This document shows, piece after piece, positions 15,495 through 25,900 of a stretch of DNA of 39,106 nucleotides. The DNA comes from Okeania sp. SIO2C9 (GTDB taxonomy: Bacteria; Cyanobacteriota; Cyanobacteriia; Cyanobacteriales; Microcoleaceae). Position numbers and translations under genes: made by a program. The DNA is taken from positions 19,414 through 58,519 of the forward strand of contig NZ_JAAHGO010000009.1 of assembly GCF_010672455.1 (NCBI RefSeq), written 5' to 3'. Positions within the stretch are counted from its first letter, which is position 1, and every line of letters begins with the position of its first letter. The notes under the pieces are model-generated. The model saw only the letters and a list, made by a program, of their open reading frames with translations. It ran no database searches and was not told the DNA's origin.

Positions 15495-18400
15495 ATGCCT
15501 AACTCAAGCTATAGCAAAATGCCCCATGGTGACAGCAATGTTAGCACACCTGAAGCTTTATTGCCGACAATAACTATTTTACTCCTAGATGATTCTGAGG
15601 TCGATCGTCTCACCTACATTCGTTATCTTAAATCAGATCCAGACCGCACTTACCACATAATAGAAGCGGAAACCTTAGAAGAAGGAATAGAAATGTGGCA
15701 CTCGGAGCGACCAAATATAGCCTTGGTTGATGTAAATCTACCGGATGGAAATGGATTGGAGTTCTTAGATGCAATTGCCACTGACTACCCTAAAGATAAA
15801 TTACCCGTAATCGTGCTAACTGGATTGGGGGATGAGCGGGTTGCAGTACGAGCAATGAAACTAGGAGCAGCAGACTATCTGGTCAAGGGAGATCTTACAG
15901 CTACCTCACTATGCTCCTGTGTTAGTCAAGTTTCTGTTCGCACCACGGTGCTTACTCAGCTAGAACTGAAATCTGCAATCATTAGGAATCCCTTGATTGT
16001 AAATCCGGAGACAACAGTCAGAGATGCTATTACCTTAATGAATAACCAGCGGTCGCTTACCAGTGATGTCAAAATGACAGATAGGGCAGAAAAAGATCGT
16101 CATCAAAGGGCAAGGTCAAGTTGTGTATTAGTAGTTGAGGATGGGCGGGTCGTAGGTATTATGACTGAGCGGGATGTAGTTCGCTTAAGTGCCCAGCAAC
16201 AATCCCTAGATCGTTTGGTAATGGGTCAGATTATGGCACGTTCAGTCATTACCCTACCTGAGTATGATTTGACTGATTTGTTTTCTGTAATTAATCTGCT
16301 TCAGCAGCATCAGATTCGTCACTTGCCGATTCTAGATGAACACGAGCATCTGCTTGGTCTAGTTACCCATGATAGTTTGCGACAAATTTGCCAACCAACT
16401 AACTTGCTACGGCTACGTCTGGTACGCGAAGTCATGAACCATAAAGTAATTTGTGCCACAGCAGAGACATCTCTGTTGACAATTGCCCAACTTATGAACG
16501 ATCACCGTATTAGTTCAATCGTAATTGTGAAATATGGTACAGAATCACTGCAAATTCCGGTGGGGATGCTGACTGAGCGAGATATGGTTAAATTTCAGGC
16601 ATTGGGCTTAAATCTAGAAAATTCCATAGCAGAGGCAGTGATGAGTAAACCGTTGCTGACAGTTAAACCAGAAGCGTCACTTTGGACTGTCCAACAGATT
16701 ATGGAAGAGCGCAATATCCGTCGATTAGTGGCGTGTGGCGAGCAAGGAGAACTTCTAGGCATTGTGACACAAACCAGTGTGTTGCAAGCCATCAATCCTT
16801 GGGAAGTTAGCAAGTTGATGGAAGTTTTGGAACAAAGGGTAGTGCGTTTAGAAGCAGAGCGAATCAAACTACTGGAAAGTCGCACTGTTGAACTAGAAAG
16901 GTTGGTGGAAGCGAGAACTAATGCTCTCAAAGCTAAGGCAAGTCGCGAAAAATTAATGATGACTGTAACAGACCAGATACGGTCATCGCTGGATTTGCAG
17001 AAAATTCTTGATACAGCAGTACGAGAGATACCCCCACTGTTGCACTGCCATCGGGCGATGGTTTACCAATTCCATCCTCAGTCTTCTGATACTGTAGTTG
17101 CTGAGTCAATTGCTGAAGGCAAGCGATCGCTATTGGATGCAGAATTTGCCCAGATATGGGTGACACCTGAATGGATGGAGCAGTATCGCCATGGTCAGAT
17201 TAGGGCAGTAAATGACGTATACGAATCAGATATAAGTCCAGAACATCAAGAAATCCTGGTAAATTCTGGTCTTCGTGCTACCCTAGTTGTGCCAATTATA
17301 GTAGAAAATGAACTATGGGGTCTGATTCTTGCCAGCCACGATCATGCCTATGTCTGGAAAAAAAATGGGATCTATTTAGTAGAACGATTATCTGTTCACA
17401 TTGCTATTGCGATCCAACAGGGAAAAGCCTATGAACAAATAAAGGTTGAACTAGAAGAACGGCGACGAGCAGAATATTCCTTGAACGAGAGCGAAAATCG
17501 TTACTCAACATTAGCTGCGACTGTTCCAGTGGGAATTTTTCGTACCGATCTGACAGGAAACTGTATATATGTTAACGATCACTGGAGTCAGATTGCCGGA
17601 ATATCTGTAGAGACAGCAACTGGAACTGGATGGCAACAGGCGTTACACCCTGACGATCGAGTGATGGTTGCCACAGTCTGGGAGCAATTTCTCGAAGGTA
17701 AGCATTCTGGCCAAATGGAATATCGCTTGCAACATCCTGACGGTACTGTGAAGTGGGTGTATGCACAAGCGGTGGTAGAATGGGATAGTGAGGGACAGAA
17801 AATCGGTTATGTTGGCACAATTACTGATATTAGCAGTCGTAAACAAGTGGAAGAAACTCTGCGCAAAAGTGAAGCTCATTTAAAAGCAGCACAAAAAATA
17901 GGTAAACTGGGGAGTTGGGAATTCGATGTAAAAACGGGGGCGGTTGCTTGGTCTGACGAAACTTTCCGTATTTTTGGACAGTCGCCAGAAGTGAAAACTC
18001 TAACTTATGAAGATTTCCTAGAACTTGTCCATCCTAAAGACCGCGAGGGTATAGACCGTGCAGTTCAGGCTACCATAGCAACTGCTCAACCCTACAAAAT
18101 CGAATGTCGCATCTCTCGACCGAATGGCTCTTTGGTTTATATTTCGGCTCGTGGCAGACCTCTGTGCGATGTCTCCGGCAAAGTAATATACATCATAGGT
18201 ACAGTACAAGATATCACAGAGCGCAAATTAGCTGAACAGCAGTTGCAAAAAGCAAAAGAAGCTGCCGAATATGCTAACCGTGCCAAGAGCGAATTTTTAG
18301 CTCTGATGAGTCACGAAATTCGTACTCCGATGAATGGTATTCTGGGACTCACTCACTTGGCTTTACAAACCGATCTTACCCACTACCAGCAAGACTATCT

Positions 18401-19892
18401 CACCAAAATCCAGAGTTCTGCCCAATCATTGTTGGAAATCATCAACGACATCCTGGACTTTTCCAAAATAGAAGTCGGGAAACTGGAACTGGAATCTATC
18501 CCATTTGAATTAGATCAAATCCTGAATCAAATCAACAATGTTCTTGGTCTAAAAGCTACTGAAAAAGGGCTAGAACTATTATTCCAAGTTGGGGATAGGA
18601 TTCCCCATTATTTAATTGGAGACTCACTGCGCTTAACTCAAGTTTTGATGAATCTAGCGAGCAATGCTATCAAATTCACCGAAATAGGTGGCGTTACCAT
18701 TGGAGTTGAACTACTCACTTATAGTCAGGAAACTGTTTGCCTGAAATTTCAGGTGAAAGATACAGGAATTGGTATTAGTCCTTCTCAGATGGAAAAACTA
18801 TTTCAGTCCTTTACCCAGGTGGATGCTTCTACCAGTCGCAAGTACGGTGGTACAGGACTTGGATTGGCAATTTCTAAAGGTCTTGTGAACATGATGGGAG
18901 GCACTATTGGTGTTGAGAGCGAACTCGGTAAAGGCAGTGTATTCTACTTTGAACTAGAACTGGACTACCTCTGGGAACCTGATGATGATTCTGATTATCC
19001 GGTACTCAGTGATTCTAGAGAAACTCAATTGTTCTGCATGGAAGAACTTGAAAAAATTCAAGGGGCTAATATTCTACTGGTAGAAGACAATGCAGTGAAC
19101 CAACAAATCGCCCAGGAATTACTGCAAAAGGTAGGGTTGAAAGTAGATTGCGCAACCAATGGAACAGAGGCGATCGCTAAAGTTATGGAGCAGATTTACG
19201 ACCTAATCTTGATGGATATTCGGATGCCGGGAATGGATGGACTAGAGGCGACTCGCCGTATCCGTTCTCTGGCAAAGGAGGACAACAGCGGAACAGAATG
19301 GTTTGCTACTGTACCGATTATTGCTATGACAGCTAATGCTATGGATATGGATAGAGCTAAAAGTTCGGCAGCGGGGATGAATTATCATCTATCCAAACCT
19401 GTTAACCCTCAAGAGCTATATGAGACTCTCCTGAAGTGGATTATTCCAACTAACAGTTCCTCTGTACCCACGAACAATAATATCCCTAGTCTTCTCCTAG
19501 AAAAGATTGATATTCCAGAGACTCCTAAATTATCTCTACCTGGTCTAAATGTCAATTTGGGTTTAGAGTTTACGGGTGGTCAATGGAGTGATTATCTGGA
19601 CATTCTGAGACTCTTTCAAACTTCTCAACAAAAGTATGACACTGAAATCCTAACAGCACTAAACCACGGAGATTTGAAGAATACCTTATATTTGGTTCAC
19701 TCACTCAAAGGAGCAGCAGGTAACATTGGAGCAGATACCCTCTACAAGTCTGCTGCCTCTCTACATCAGGAACTACGAAGTGAAACTCCCGATATGGAAG
19801 TTTTATCTACCAAAGCTTTAATTTTAGCCCAACAGTTTCAGCAAGTATTAGAGAGCATTGATATACTTCTAGATAAATTCACGAGTCAGTAA
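15495..19892 (+). CDS. Hybrid sensor histidine kinase: REC-CBSx4-GAF-PAS-PAS-HisKA-HATPase-REC-Hpt
   Basis: A 1465-residue soluble phosphorelay protein with no TM helix. Domains: receiver 1 (26-145, phospho-site D79, K131); four CBS motifs (about 165-235, 245-300, 312-368, 382-435), which usually bind adenine nucleotides; coiled coil (436-480); GAF (488-645); two PAS/PAC units (665-785, 795-912); HisKA with H940 ([10 protein letters not shown]); HATPase with N box NLASNAIKF (1053-1061), G1 DTGIGI (1089-1094), G2 GGTGLGL (1118-1124); receiver 2 (1192-1318, D1241, K1301); Hpt with H1402 ([11 protein letters not shown]). A complete His-Asp-His relay thus lies in one chain, with an extra N-terminal receiver as input. 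The GAF resembles cyanobacteriochrome GAFs but has Glu583-His584 where those have Cys-His, so covalent bilin binding is unlikely. The ATG follows an AGAAG about 8 bases upstream. Its signal and output are unknown. Confidence 0.93.
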   Translation: MPNSSYSKMPHGDSNVSTPEALLPTITILLLDDSEVDRLTYIRYLKSDPDRTYHIIEAETLEEGIEMWHSERPNIALVDVNLPDGNGLEFLDAIATDYPKDKLPVIVLTGLGDERVAVRAMKLGAADYLVKGDLTATSLCSCVSQVSVRTTVLTQLELKSAIIRNPLIVNPETTVRDAITLMNNQRSLTSDVKMTDRAEKDRHQRARSSCVLVVEDGRVVGIMTERDVVRLSAQQQSLDRLVMGQIMARSVITLPEYDLTDLFSVINLLQQHQIRHLPILDEHEHLLGLVTHDSLRQICQPTNLLRLRLVREVMNHKVICATAETSLLTIAQLMNDHRISSIVIVKYGTESLQIPVGMLTERDMVKFQALGLNLENSIAEAVMSKPLLTVKPEASLWTVQQIMEERNIRRLVACGEQGELLGIVTQTSVLQAINPWEVSKLMEVLEQRVVRLEAERIKLLESRTVELERLVEARTNALKAKASREKLMMTVTDQIRSSLDLQKILDTAVREIPPLLHCHRAMVYQFHPQSSDTVVAESIAEGKRSLLDAEFAQIWVTPEWMEQYRHGQIRAVNDVYESDISPEHQEILVNSGLRATLVVPIIVENELWGLILASHDHAYVWKKNGIYLVERLSVHIAIAIQQGKAYEQIKVELEERRRAEYSLNESENRYSTLAATVPVGIFRTDLTGNCIYVNDHWSQIAGISVETATGTGWQQALHPDDRVMVATVWEQFLEGKHSGQMEYRLQHPDGTVKWVYAQAVVEWDSEGQKIGYVGTITDISSRKQVEETLRKSEAHLKAAQKIGKLGSWEFDVKTGAVAWSDETFRIFGQSPEVKTLTYEDFLELVHPKDREGIDRAVQATIATAQPYKIECRISRPNGSLVYISARGRPLCDVSGKVIYIIGTVQDITERKLAEQQLQKAKEAAEYANRAKSEFLALMSHEIRTPMNGILGLTHLALQTDLTHYQQDYLTKIQSSAQSLLEIINDILDFSKIEVGKLELESIPFELDQILNQINNVLGLKATEKGLELLFQVGDRIPHYLIGDSLRLTQVLMNLASNAIKFTEIGGVTIGVELLTYSQETVCLKFQVKDTGIGISPSQMEKLFQSFTQVDASTSRKYGGTGLGLAISKGLVNMMGGTIGVESELGKGSVFYFELELDYLWEPDDDSDYPVLSDSRETQLFCMEELEKIQGANILLVEDNAVNQQIAQELLQKVGLKVDCATNGTEAIAKVMEQIYDLILMDIRMPGMDGLEATRRIRSLAKEDNSGTEWFATVPIIAMTANAMDMDRAKSSAAGMNYHLSKPVNPQELYETLLKWIIPTNSSSVPTNNNIPSLLLEKIDIPETPKLSLPGLNVNLGLEFTGGQWSDYLDILRLFQTSQQKYDTEILTALNHGDLKNTLYLVHSLKGAAGNIGADTLYKSAASLHQELRSETPDMEVLSTKALILAQQFQQVLESIDILLDKFTSQ

Positions 19893-20308
19893 TTATATCA
19901 AATCTGGGTAATGGGAATTATTGAGGAAATCGAAACAACTAGACATCTGTTCAACAATTAATAATTAATAATTAATAATTACCTCTTCTTTTCAAGGAGA
20001 GGATTGACTCAAAGGAAATTTTTTTATTTTTTCTCCTTTAAAGGAGAGGATTTTTACCGAATAATTAAGGTAAAAATTCAAAATAGAATCAATTATTATC
20101 TATAAATTATCAATTACTTCTCCCTGTTCCCTGTCTCCTGTTCCCTGTTCCCTGTTCCCTCTTTTATGGAGAGGTCTACTAGATAGTAAAACTTTTTATA
20201 TTTAATTAAGTAGAGCTACTTATGATACTTCAAAAAGAAAGAGAAAATATAGCTTTTCTCAACGTACTGAGAAATTCTGTGTAATTAAAATTGGACTTGA
20301 GAGCAAGT
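19893..20308. other. Repeat-filled stretch between convergent genes
   Basis: Contains TATCAAATCTGG (19896), a solo family A end 4 bases after the kinase stop; a family G copy (19951-20071); and an STR of CTGTTCCC/CTGTCTCC units at about 20122-20162. No gene was seen. Confidence 0.6.
19951..20071. mobile_element. Family G repeat (copy G4)
   Basis: CAACAATTAATAATTAAT, ACCTCTTCTTTTCAAGGAGA, GGATTGACTCAAAGGAAAT, a TCTCCTTTAAAGGAGA palindrome, and TTTTTACCGAATAATTAAGG; blocks shared with the other family G copies. Confidence 0.6.
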
Positions 20309-20500
20309 CTAATATCTAGGCTCCAAGAATTCTCCGTTAATAGAAGAGTTATTAGAGGTATCTTCAGGTAACCAACGACATTCTAATTTTCCTGCTTCTA
20401 TTTGAGGTACTTTAATAGCAAACCCATTACCATCACCTACCATAGAAAATCCAAAACCAACAGAAGTTCCTAGTAATACTAAAGCAACTGTTCTAAACAT
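20309..20500 (-). CDS. Small hypothetical exported or membrane-anchored protein
   Basis: A 63-residue frame whose first 20 residues (MFRTVALVLLGTSVGFGFSM) form a hydrophobic segment with one positive charge, like a signal peptide or a single N-terminal TM helix, followed by a short polar region ending LEPRY. The ATG has a TGGAGATA ribosome-binding site 7-10 bases upstream. It lies apart from the SUI1 gene (866 bp) and converges with the hybrid kinase. I do not recognise a family. The good start region and unrepeated sequence make it more likely real than the other short frames here. Confidence 0.45.
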   Translation of the reverse strand: MFRTVALVLLGTSVGFGFSMVGDGNGFAIKVPQIEAGKLECRWLPEDTSNNSSINGEFLEPRY

Positions 20501-20673
20501 TTATATATCTCCACTAATATAAGTTTAATTACTTCTTATTTAAAACTACAAAGCTAAAATCAAAATTCCGCAACAATTATCGTTCTAAATATTAGCTATA
20601 TAAATATTATAACAGTCGAAGCAAAGGTTAGGACAGATCAAAAACTTAAAACTCAGACAAGGTAATACTTTTC

Positions 20674-20704
20674 CTTCTTCCTTCTTCCTTCTTCCTTCTT
20701 TCTT
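20674..20704. repeat. Short tandem repeat (CTTCCTT)
   Basis: Four or more copies of TTCCTTC/CTTCTTC. A second small cluster of the same unit is at about 20847-20866. Confidence 0.75.
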
Positions 20705-20727
20705 CTGCTATATCTTTTTCTTTTCGG

Positions 20728-20802
20728 TTTAATACCCCATCGTCTACATGGTGTTTACAATTGGTTGGGGTTTGAGTCCCCATCCACTTTTTCCTCACAG
20801 GA
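20728..20802. repeat. Family H repeat (copy H1)
   Basis: GTTTAATACCCCATCG, GTGTTTACAATTGGTTGGGG and CCCCATCCACTTTTTCC recur in the same order at about 26570-26702. Confidence 0.55.
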
Positions 20803-21030
20803 GTGCGCATTCCCTTGCGTCTGTCGCACCCCGCGGGGTCGCACCACTTCTTCCTTCTTCCTTCTTCAATGGTACATTTATATTTCATAATTAATGCTTT
20901 GCCGATCGAATTCTACAGTATCTCTGTGATATTTTCCGGATTTTATAATTACAGAAGTTTTCGTATTATATAGACTAGAGATTACAGTGCTTTTCAGATT
21001 AATAAACCACATCGTCATAAATACAACCCT

Positions 21031-21056
21031 GTAGGGGCGAATGGCATTCGCCCTTA
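21031..21056. repeat. GTAGGGGCGAATGGCATTCGCCC palindrome (partial)
   Basis: GTAGGGGCGAATG pairs with CATTCGCCCTTAT except near the outer end. It is a solitary copy, not in a recognised element. Confidence 0.65.
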
Positions 21057-21096
21057 TTGTGGTTCACTGAAATGAAAACCGCTGTCAAGTAAGTTA

Positions 21097-21236
21097 TATC
21101 ATGTCCGGATAATTAGTTATAAAAAAACTTTCTCCTTCAACTTCAGTTCTTCTTCTTTCTTCCCTCTTTCCTCCTGACTCCTGACTCCTGACTCCTCGGT
21201 AGTTATTTATTTATCACTGTTCAACCGGACATGATA
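21097..21236. mobile_element. Family B MITE-like element (copy B2) with TTA duplication
   Basis: Perfect inverted ends TATCATGTCCGG and CCGGACATGATA, TTA on both sides, and an inner CTGACTC repeat. No coding content. Confidence 0.8.
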
Positions 21237-21366
21237 TTACAGTAGGGAAGAATAGCTCAAATTCATGGGAAATATAACTCATATATTCCTGACTCCCTAC
21301 TGCTTCGCTCGGTCTACTTTAAATGCTTTAATTACAGTTTGTTGAAATTTATCATCCTAAAATACC

Positions 21367-21735
21367 TTAACCACCACTAATTTTAGCTTTGTAGCCCAAT
21401 TTAGTTAAAATCTCCAGTAACTTTTGCTTATGTTCCCCCTGAATTTCAATTTCATTGTCCTTGAGAGTACCACCCGCACCACATTGATTTTTCAGCTGTT
21501 TCAGTAAAGTTGTCAAAATTTCCTGGTTCGACTGAAACCCACTAATAATTGTAACTGTTTTTCCTTTGCGACCTTTGCGGGATGCTTGTACTTTTAAATT
21601 TTGTTGATTTGGGGGTAAGTTTGGTACTGCTCTTTCTGTTGCTGGGGAGGTAGCATTATTACCAAACTCTGAGTAAACTACGCGATCGCCTTTAGCAGAT
21701 GTCATATTAGGGGAATTATTTTTTGAACGACCCAT
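21367..21735 (-). CDS. SUI1/YciH-family translation initiation factor
   Basis: A 122-residue protein. The C-terminal half (about 55-122) is the eIF1/SUI1 fold: GRKGKTVTIISGFQ, then LLKQLKNQCGAGGTLKDN, EIEIQGEH and a final KLLEILTKLGYKAKISGG. The N-terminal RVVYSEFG is typical of the bacterial YciH group, which in E. coli lies on the ribosome and can increase initiation fidelity. The linker between (26-54) is longer than in E. coli YciH and looks disordered. The ATG at 21735 is preceded by TTTAAAG. There is no operon partner. The family is firm; the exact role in cyanobacteria is not established. Confidence 0.9.
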   Translation of the reverse strand: MGRSKNNSPNMTSAKGDRVVYSEFGNNATSPATERAVPNLPPNQQNLKVQASRKGRKGKTVTIISGFQSNQEILTTLLKQLKNQCGAGGTLKDNEIEIQGEHKQKLLEILTKLGYKAKISGG

Positions 21736-21788
21736 AACTTTAAAGGAATATTATTTAGATTACTACATAATCAGTATATACCAGGTAA

Positions 21789-21924
21789 TATCAAATCCGT
21801 TGGCTTCGGAGTAATATAATTCCGTCGATCGTCATACAATGGGTAGGGGCGAATGGCATTCGCCCTTACAATATAGATTCTTATCTTTGAATGCTGAATA
21901 ACACCGATGCTACCGGATTTGATA
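21789..21924. mobile_element. Family A MITE-like element (copy A2)
   Basis: Ends TATCAAATCCG and CGGATTTGATA; TAA on both sides (21786-21788, 21925-21927). Almost identical to A1 over its left 75 bases and right 30 bases, with a central palindrome at 21843-21868. Confidence 0.85.
21843..21868. repeat. Central palindrome of A2
   Basis: GTAGGGGCGAATGG/CATTCGCCCTTAC, equivalent to the 28-bp palindrome of A1 with two central bases lost. Confidence 0.75.
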
Positions 21925-21927
21925 TAA

Positions 21928-22110
21928 TATCATGCCCGGTAGCATTGGTGTGTGGAGACCCTCCCTGAAGGGGGAGTGTGGGAAGTGTGGGAAGTGTGGG
22001 GAGTGTGGGGAGTGTGGGTACCCACCCGCGCGCCCCTCCCTGGAGAGGAATGTGGGGAGATGGCGCTCAGATGGAACATTTTCTTAGACCGAATGGCAGC
22101 GGATTTGATA
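21928..22110. mobile_element. Hybrid-ended A/B element (A3) abutting A2
   Basis: Left end TATCATGCCCGGTAGCAT (B-like), right end CGGATTTGATA (A-like), TAA on both sides (21925-21927 shared with A2, 22111-22113). It contains a GGGAAGTGTG/GGGGAGTGTG tandem array. Confidence 0.7.
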
Positions 22111-22216
22111 TAATACCAAATCACGTTGAACAACCTCACACTCAATATCTAGTCAGTAGTTACTAGAGGATGCTAAACCCTTAAACATTTAGTATAGCAA
22201 CTGCCTGGTTGGTGTT

Positions 22217-22472
22217 TGACAATTAGTGCGAGCATCTTGCTCGCGTCTTAACGCGCGTCATATCATGTCCGGTAGCATCGGTCTTGTATAGTAAATAGTA
22301 AATAGGCAACAGGCAACAGGCAACAGGCAACAGGCAACAGGCAACAGGCAACAGGCAAGAAAAAAACTTAAATTTCCTGTAGATATCCACGCTAACTTTT
22401 GCACAAACGATTGCCTTCGGACTTCGGACATGATATGACAATTAGTGCGAGCATCTTGCTCGCGTCTTAACG
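22217..22472. repeat. Pair of identical 37-bp direct repeats bracketing element B3
   Basis: TGACAATTAGTGCGAGCA followed by TCTTGCTCGCGTCTTAACG occurs at 22217-22253 and again at 22436-22472. Each contains the small palindrome GCGAGCATCTTGCTCGC. Confidence 0.85.
22261..22435. mobile_element. Family B element (copy B3) with a GGCAACA array
   Basis: Ends TATCATGTCCGG and TCGGACATGATA. Near the left end, GGTAGCATCGGT is the same subterminal sequence as in family A. Inside, about eight GGCAACA heptamers (22305-22358). Confidence 0.8.
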
Positions 22473-22627
22473 AAGTTAGAAGTCAGAAGTCAACCCACCC
22501 CTCACCCCTCCCAGGAGGGGAAGTCAGAAGTTATTTTTGTAACGGGGATGCGTGAGCAACTCTCCAAAAACCCGATCGCCTTAAAAGGCGGGGTTTTAGA
22601 CCCATATTATTTTGATAAATCATCATA

Positions 22628-22800
22628 ATTACCGAATAATTAAGGTAAAAATCCTCTCCTTTAAAGGAGAAACAAGCGGTCGGGGGATGGCGAGGTCTCC
22701 TCGCCATATCCAATCGACCAAGAGAGAAAAAATTTTCACGCTCCGCGTCAATCCTCTTCTGTTCAAGGAGAGGTAATTGTTATTATTAATTATTAATTAT
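22628..22800. mobile_element. Family G repeat (copy G5, inverted)
   Basis: TTACCGAATAATTAAGG, TCCTCTCCTTTAAAGGAGA, GGCGAGGTCTCCTCGCC (palindromic), CCAATCGACCAAGAGAG and AAGGAGAGGTAATTG, then TTAATTA repeats: the same blocks as 14255-14492 read on the other strand. Confidence 0.6.
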
Positions 22801-22801
22801 T

Positions 22802-22920
22802 ATCAGGACTTACGCAGAGACTCTACATATAGCGAAGGCGCCATTCGGAGCTTTGCGGAGCGCAAATACCATTCACCCCTACAGATGGTGGTTAAACAGT
22901 AAATTTGCGTAAGTCCTGAT
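22802..22920. mobile_element. Family C MITE-like element (copy C1)
   Basis: Perfect 15-bp inverted ends: ATCAGGACTTACGCA and TGCGTAAGTCCTGAT. Compared with C3 (4442-4534) it carries an extra GC-rich block (GCGCCATTCGGAGC through GCGGAGCGC) that can fold on itself. Confidence 0.85.
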
Positions 22921-22985
22921 GATTATATCATGTCCGTTTTAATATAACTTCTAACTTACGCGTAGCGCTATACACGATCCTATCC

Positions 22986-25900
22986 TTAACTAACTACACC
23001 CAAAGCACCCGCACCCGCAGCAGCTATGGCGGAAATCAAAGCAGTAAAGAATAACCACCATGATGCAACTGCTGCCGCTTTGCGAGCTTCTTCCACTTGA
23101 CGCTGTGCCTCGTGCTTAATCTTGCTTAGACGTACTTGTACTTCCATGTTTAACCTTTCAGCCTTTTGTAATACCCGATTACGAGTTCGCTCAATCTGAA
23201 CCACAATTTCATTAGCATCTGCTTCGGAAATATCATCACGAGAGCTGAGAATAGCAATCAAAGTATCCCGGTCAAACTGAGAAAGCCGATCGCGCAAAGC
23301 CTCAAATCCTGCTTCTGGGTCATCAAACAAAGTCCGTACATCCTTGCGAATACCTTCATAATTAAGTTCTGGTCGTTCTAAACCATTCAGATAATCGCGT
23401 ACCTTAGCAAAAATGCGCTTCACCACAAAAAGCATCTGTTCTTGGATAGAGCGAAGTTGCTCAATTATTCGATCGCGCACTTCCATCACTTGGTCAACAA
23501 TACGATTAACATCTTCCTCAGAAATATCGCCTCGCTGAGTCAAAGCTGTCACCAGAGTATTTCGGTCAAAATGAGAAAGGCGATCGCGCAAACTTTCCAT
23601 ACCCAAACGGGGGTCATTCATCAGTAAATTAATATCCCGCTGAATGCCATCAGGATTCAACTCATCCCTGTCTGTGGAGCGCAAATAATCAACCAGAGAA
23701 CTCTGGAAATCTTCAATCTTAGCTTGAGTTCGTCGTGCAAGTCTTTGAGGTGATTTGGCAATATCCCGCAAGGTTGACAACACTTCATCTATGACCTGAT
23801 TAATTTGCTCCTCTGTTAGGTCATCCCTTTGATTGAGTAACTGCACCAGAGTATCGCGGTCCATTCGTGCTAACCTTCTTCTGATAGCTTGCGCACCTTC
23901 TTGAGGACTCTCTAATAATTTATTTAGGTCGCGCTTAATACCAGCAGGGTTGAGTTCTTCCTTACCTGTTTGACAAAGATAACTAGCTATGGAAGTAGTT
24001 ACATTTTCATATTCTTTCTGAGCTTTTTCTGCTAAGTATTGAGGTGCATAGACCGTGCTGTTCCACGTTTCTTCTACCTGGTCGAGAGTGCTCTCAATTT
24101 GGGCTTGACTCAGGTCATTCCTTGTGGTCAATAACTGCACTAAAGTATTGCGCTCGAATTGTTCAGCTCGCGCTTTTATTGCTGAGATTCCCCCTTGAGG
24201 GTTATCTAAGAGCATTTTTAAATCCCGTTCAATTGCTTGGGGGTTGAGTTCATCTTTGCCCCTATCTTTCAGGTACCACTGAACCTTCAGCCATTGTTCT
24301 GAAATTTTGGCTTTTGCCTTACTCTGTAGATCGAGGGATTCTTCTATAACGCTATCTCTTACTTTTTCCAAATCTGATATAACGACTGCTACATCTTCCC
24401 GATTCAAATCTATTCGTTTTTCTAACAACCGTTCAAAAGTGGGGCAGTCTAGTTGACCTAGACGAGCCTTCATTTTTTCATGACTAGCATCAGGAGCTTT
24501 AAGAATGGGTTTGAAGTTGAGCTGAATTTTTTCTGGTGTCAGCTCTTGTGGAGGAGTAGTTGATAGATAATTTTCAACTTCTGCAAATAAAACAATTTGT
24601 GCCTCTCGCTCCACCGCTGCTTCTGCTAGAGCTAAAACTTGTAAACGAACTGCTTCAAGTCTACTGACTATATGTTGAATTTCTTCTTGAGTGAACAGAC
24701 CTCGTTGGCGCAGTAAATTCTCAAAATATGACTGATTCAACTGTCTTAACTCATTAGCTAATAGTTCTGGATCAGCAGATTCGTCATAAATTATATGGCG
24801 GAAGTCGCGCTCTACTCTATCTGGTTTCATGTGCCAAGAATAAGTATTAAGCAAATAGTTTTCCACATCGGCCTGTAATAGACTCTGGGAGGGGTTATCT
24901 TGCTTGGCTCGATCTACTACTTCATTTACTTGGTCTTTGAGCGGTTGCAGTTGATTAATAATTTTTTCTACATTCAAGTCAGATAGGTCGGCGCGCCCCA
25001 TTACTAAACCTACTAAGCTCTGAAAACCCATTGATGTACCTTGAGATAAAGGATTTTGTGACTGAAACTTACCACGATTTGCTCGTTTCTCTGCGATTAG
25101 AGGATCTACTTTTTGACTTAGATCGTTACTACTCAACTGTTGGGGTGAGGCAGATTTAAGATAGTCTACTAACTCAGCCATGGGGTCTGTGCGTTCTGGT
25201 AGTTTATTGACTGTACTTCTCCAAGCAGCTTCTAATTGTTTGGCAAGACGGTTGACTTCTTGACGAGATAAGTCGGTGCGACTGCTGACTAGATTGATAA
25301 AAACTTGGCGGTCTATATTTCGGAGACTGTTGCTATCTGCAACTTTTTGCAAACTGGGATCATTGAGGATGTTTTCAAACTCTTTCCTGATTTCTTTTAT
25401 GTCTAGCTCTGGCGATCGTATAGATTCGAGGTAATCTTCTACATTTTCCCGCAGAGTATTAGGATCTAGGATAGAGCTGAGTTCCCGGCGGATGGTTGTT
25501 GCTGCTTCTGCTGTAGCTACAACTTGTTTACTAGCAGTGGCTCCTCCGATGGCTGCTGTGGCTGTTCCTAGTAGGGATTGAAATCCTGACGTTGCAGTAT
25601 TAACTACCGAACCAATGAGGGAACCAACTGTTGTTGAACTCACCCACACCATTAGAGAAAAGTAGGTACCCCAAATTACTAAGCCTACTATTGCTCCTGA
25701 TACTGGAGAGATAAACAAACTTAATCTTACTGCTAATAAGCTGGCTAAAAATAGAGCAATAGTAACGCTTATTAAGGTTCCTAAACCTACAGTTAGACTG
25801 ATTTTCTGAATGGTACTGCTGACACTTCCAGAATCATCTTCATTGTCATTTTTTTTCTTTGAACTTGACGAAGCACCCAATAATGAAATCCCGGCTGCTA

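Noticed and set aside
20646-20888. 80-residue frame rich in Arg/Lys/Glu
   Set aside because: It is the translation of CTTCCTT tandem repeats and family H repeat H1.
21978-22166. Frame starting MGSVGSVGSVGSVG and its opposite-strand partner
   Set aside because: Both are translations of the GGGAAGTGTG array in element A3.
22305-22358. Possible CRISPR-like array (regular GGCAACA repeats)
   Set aside because: The units are contiguous 7-mers without spacers and no cas gene is near; it is a simple tandem repeat.
22223-22441. 72-residue minus-strand frame with LLPVACC repeats
   Set aside because: It translates the GGCAACA array within element B3.
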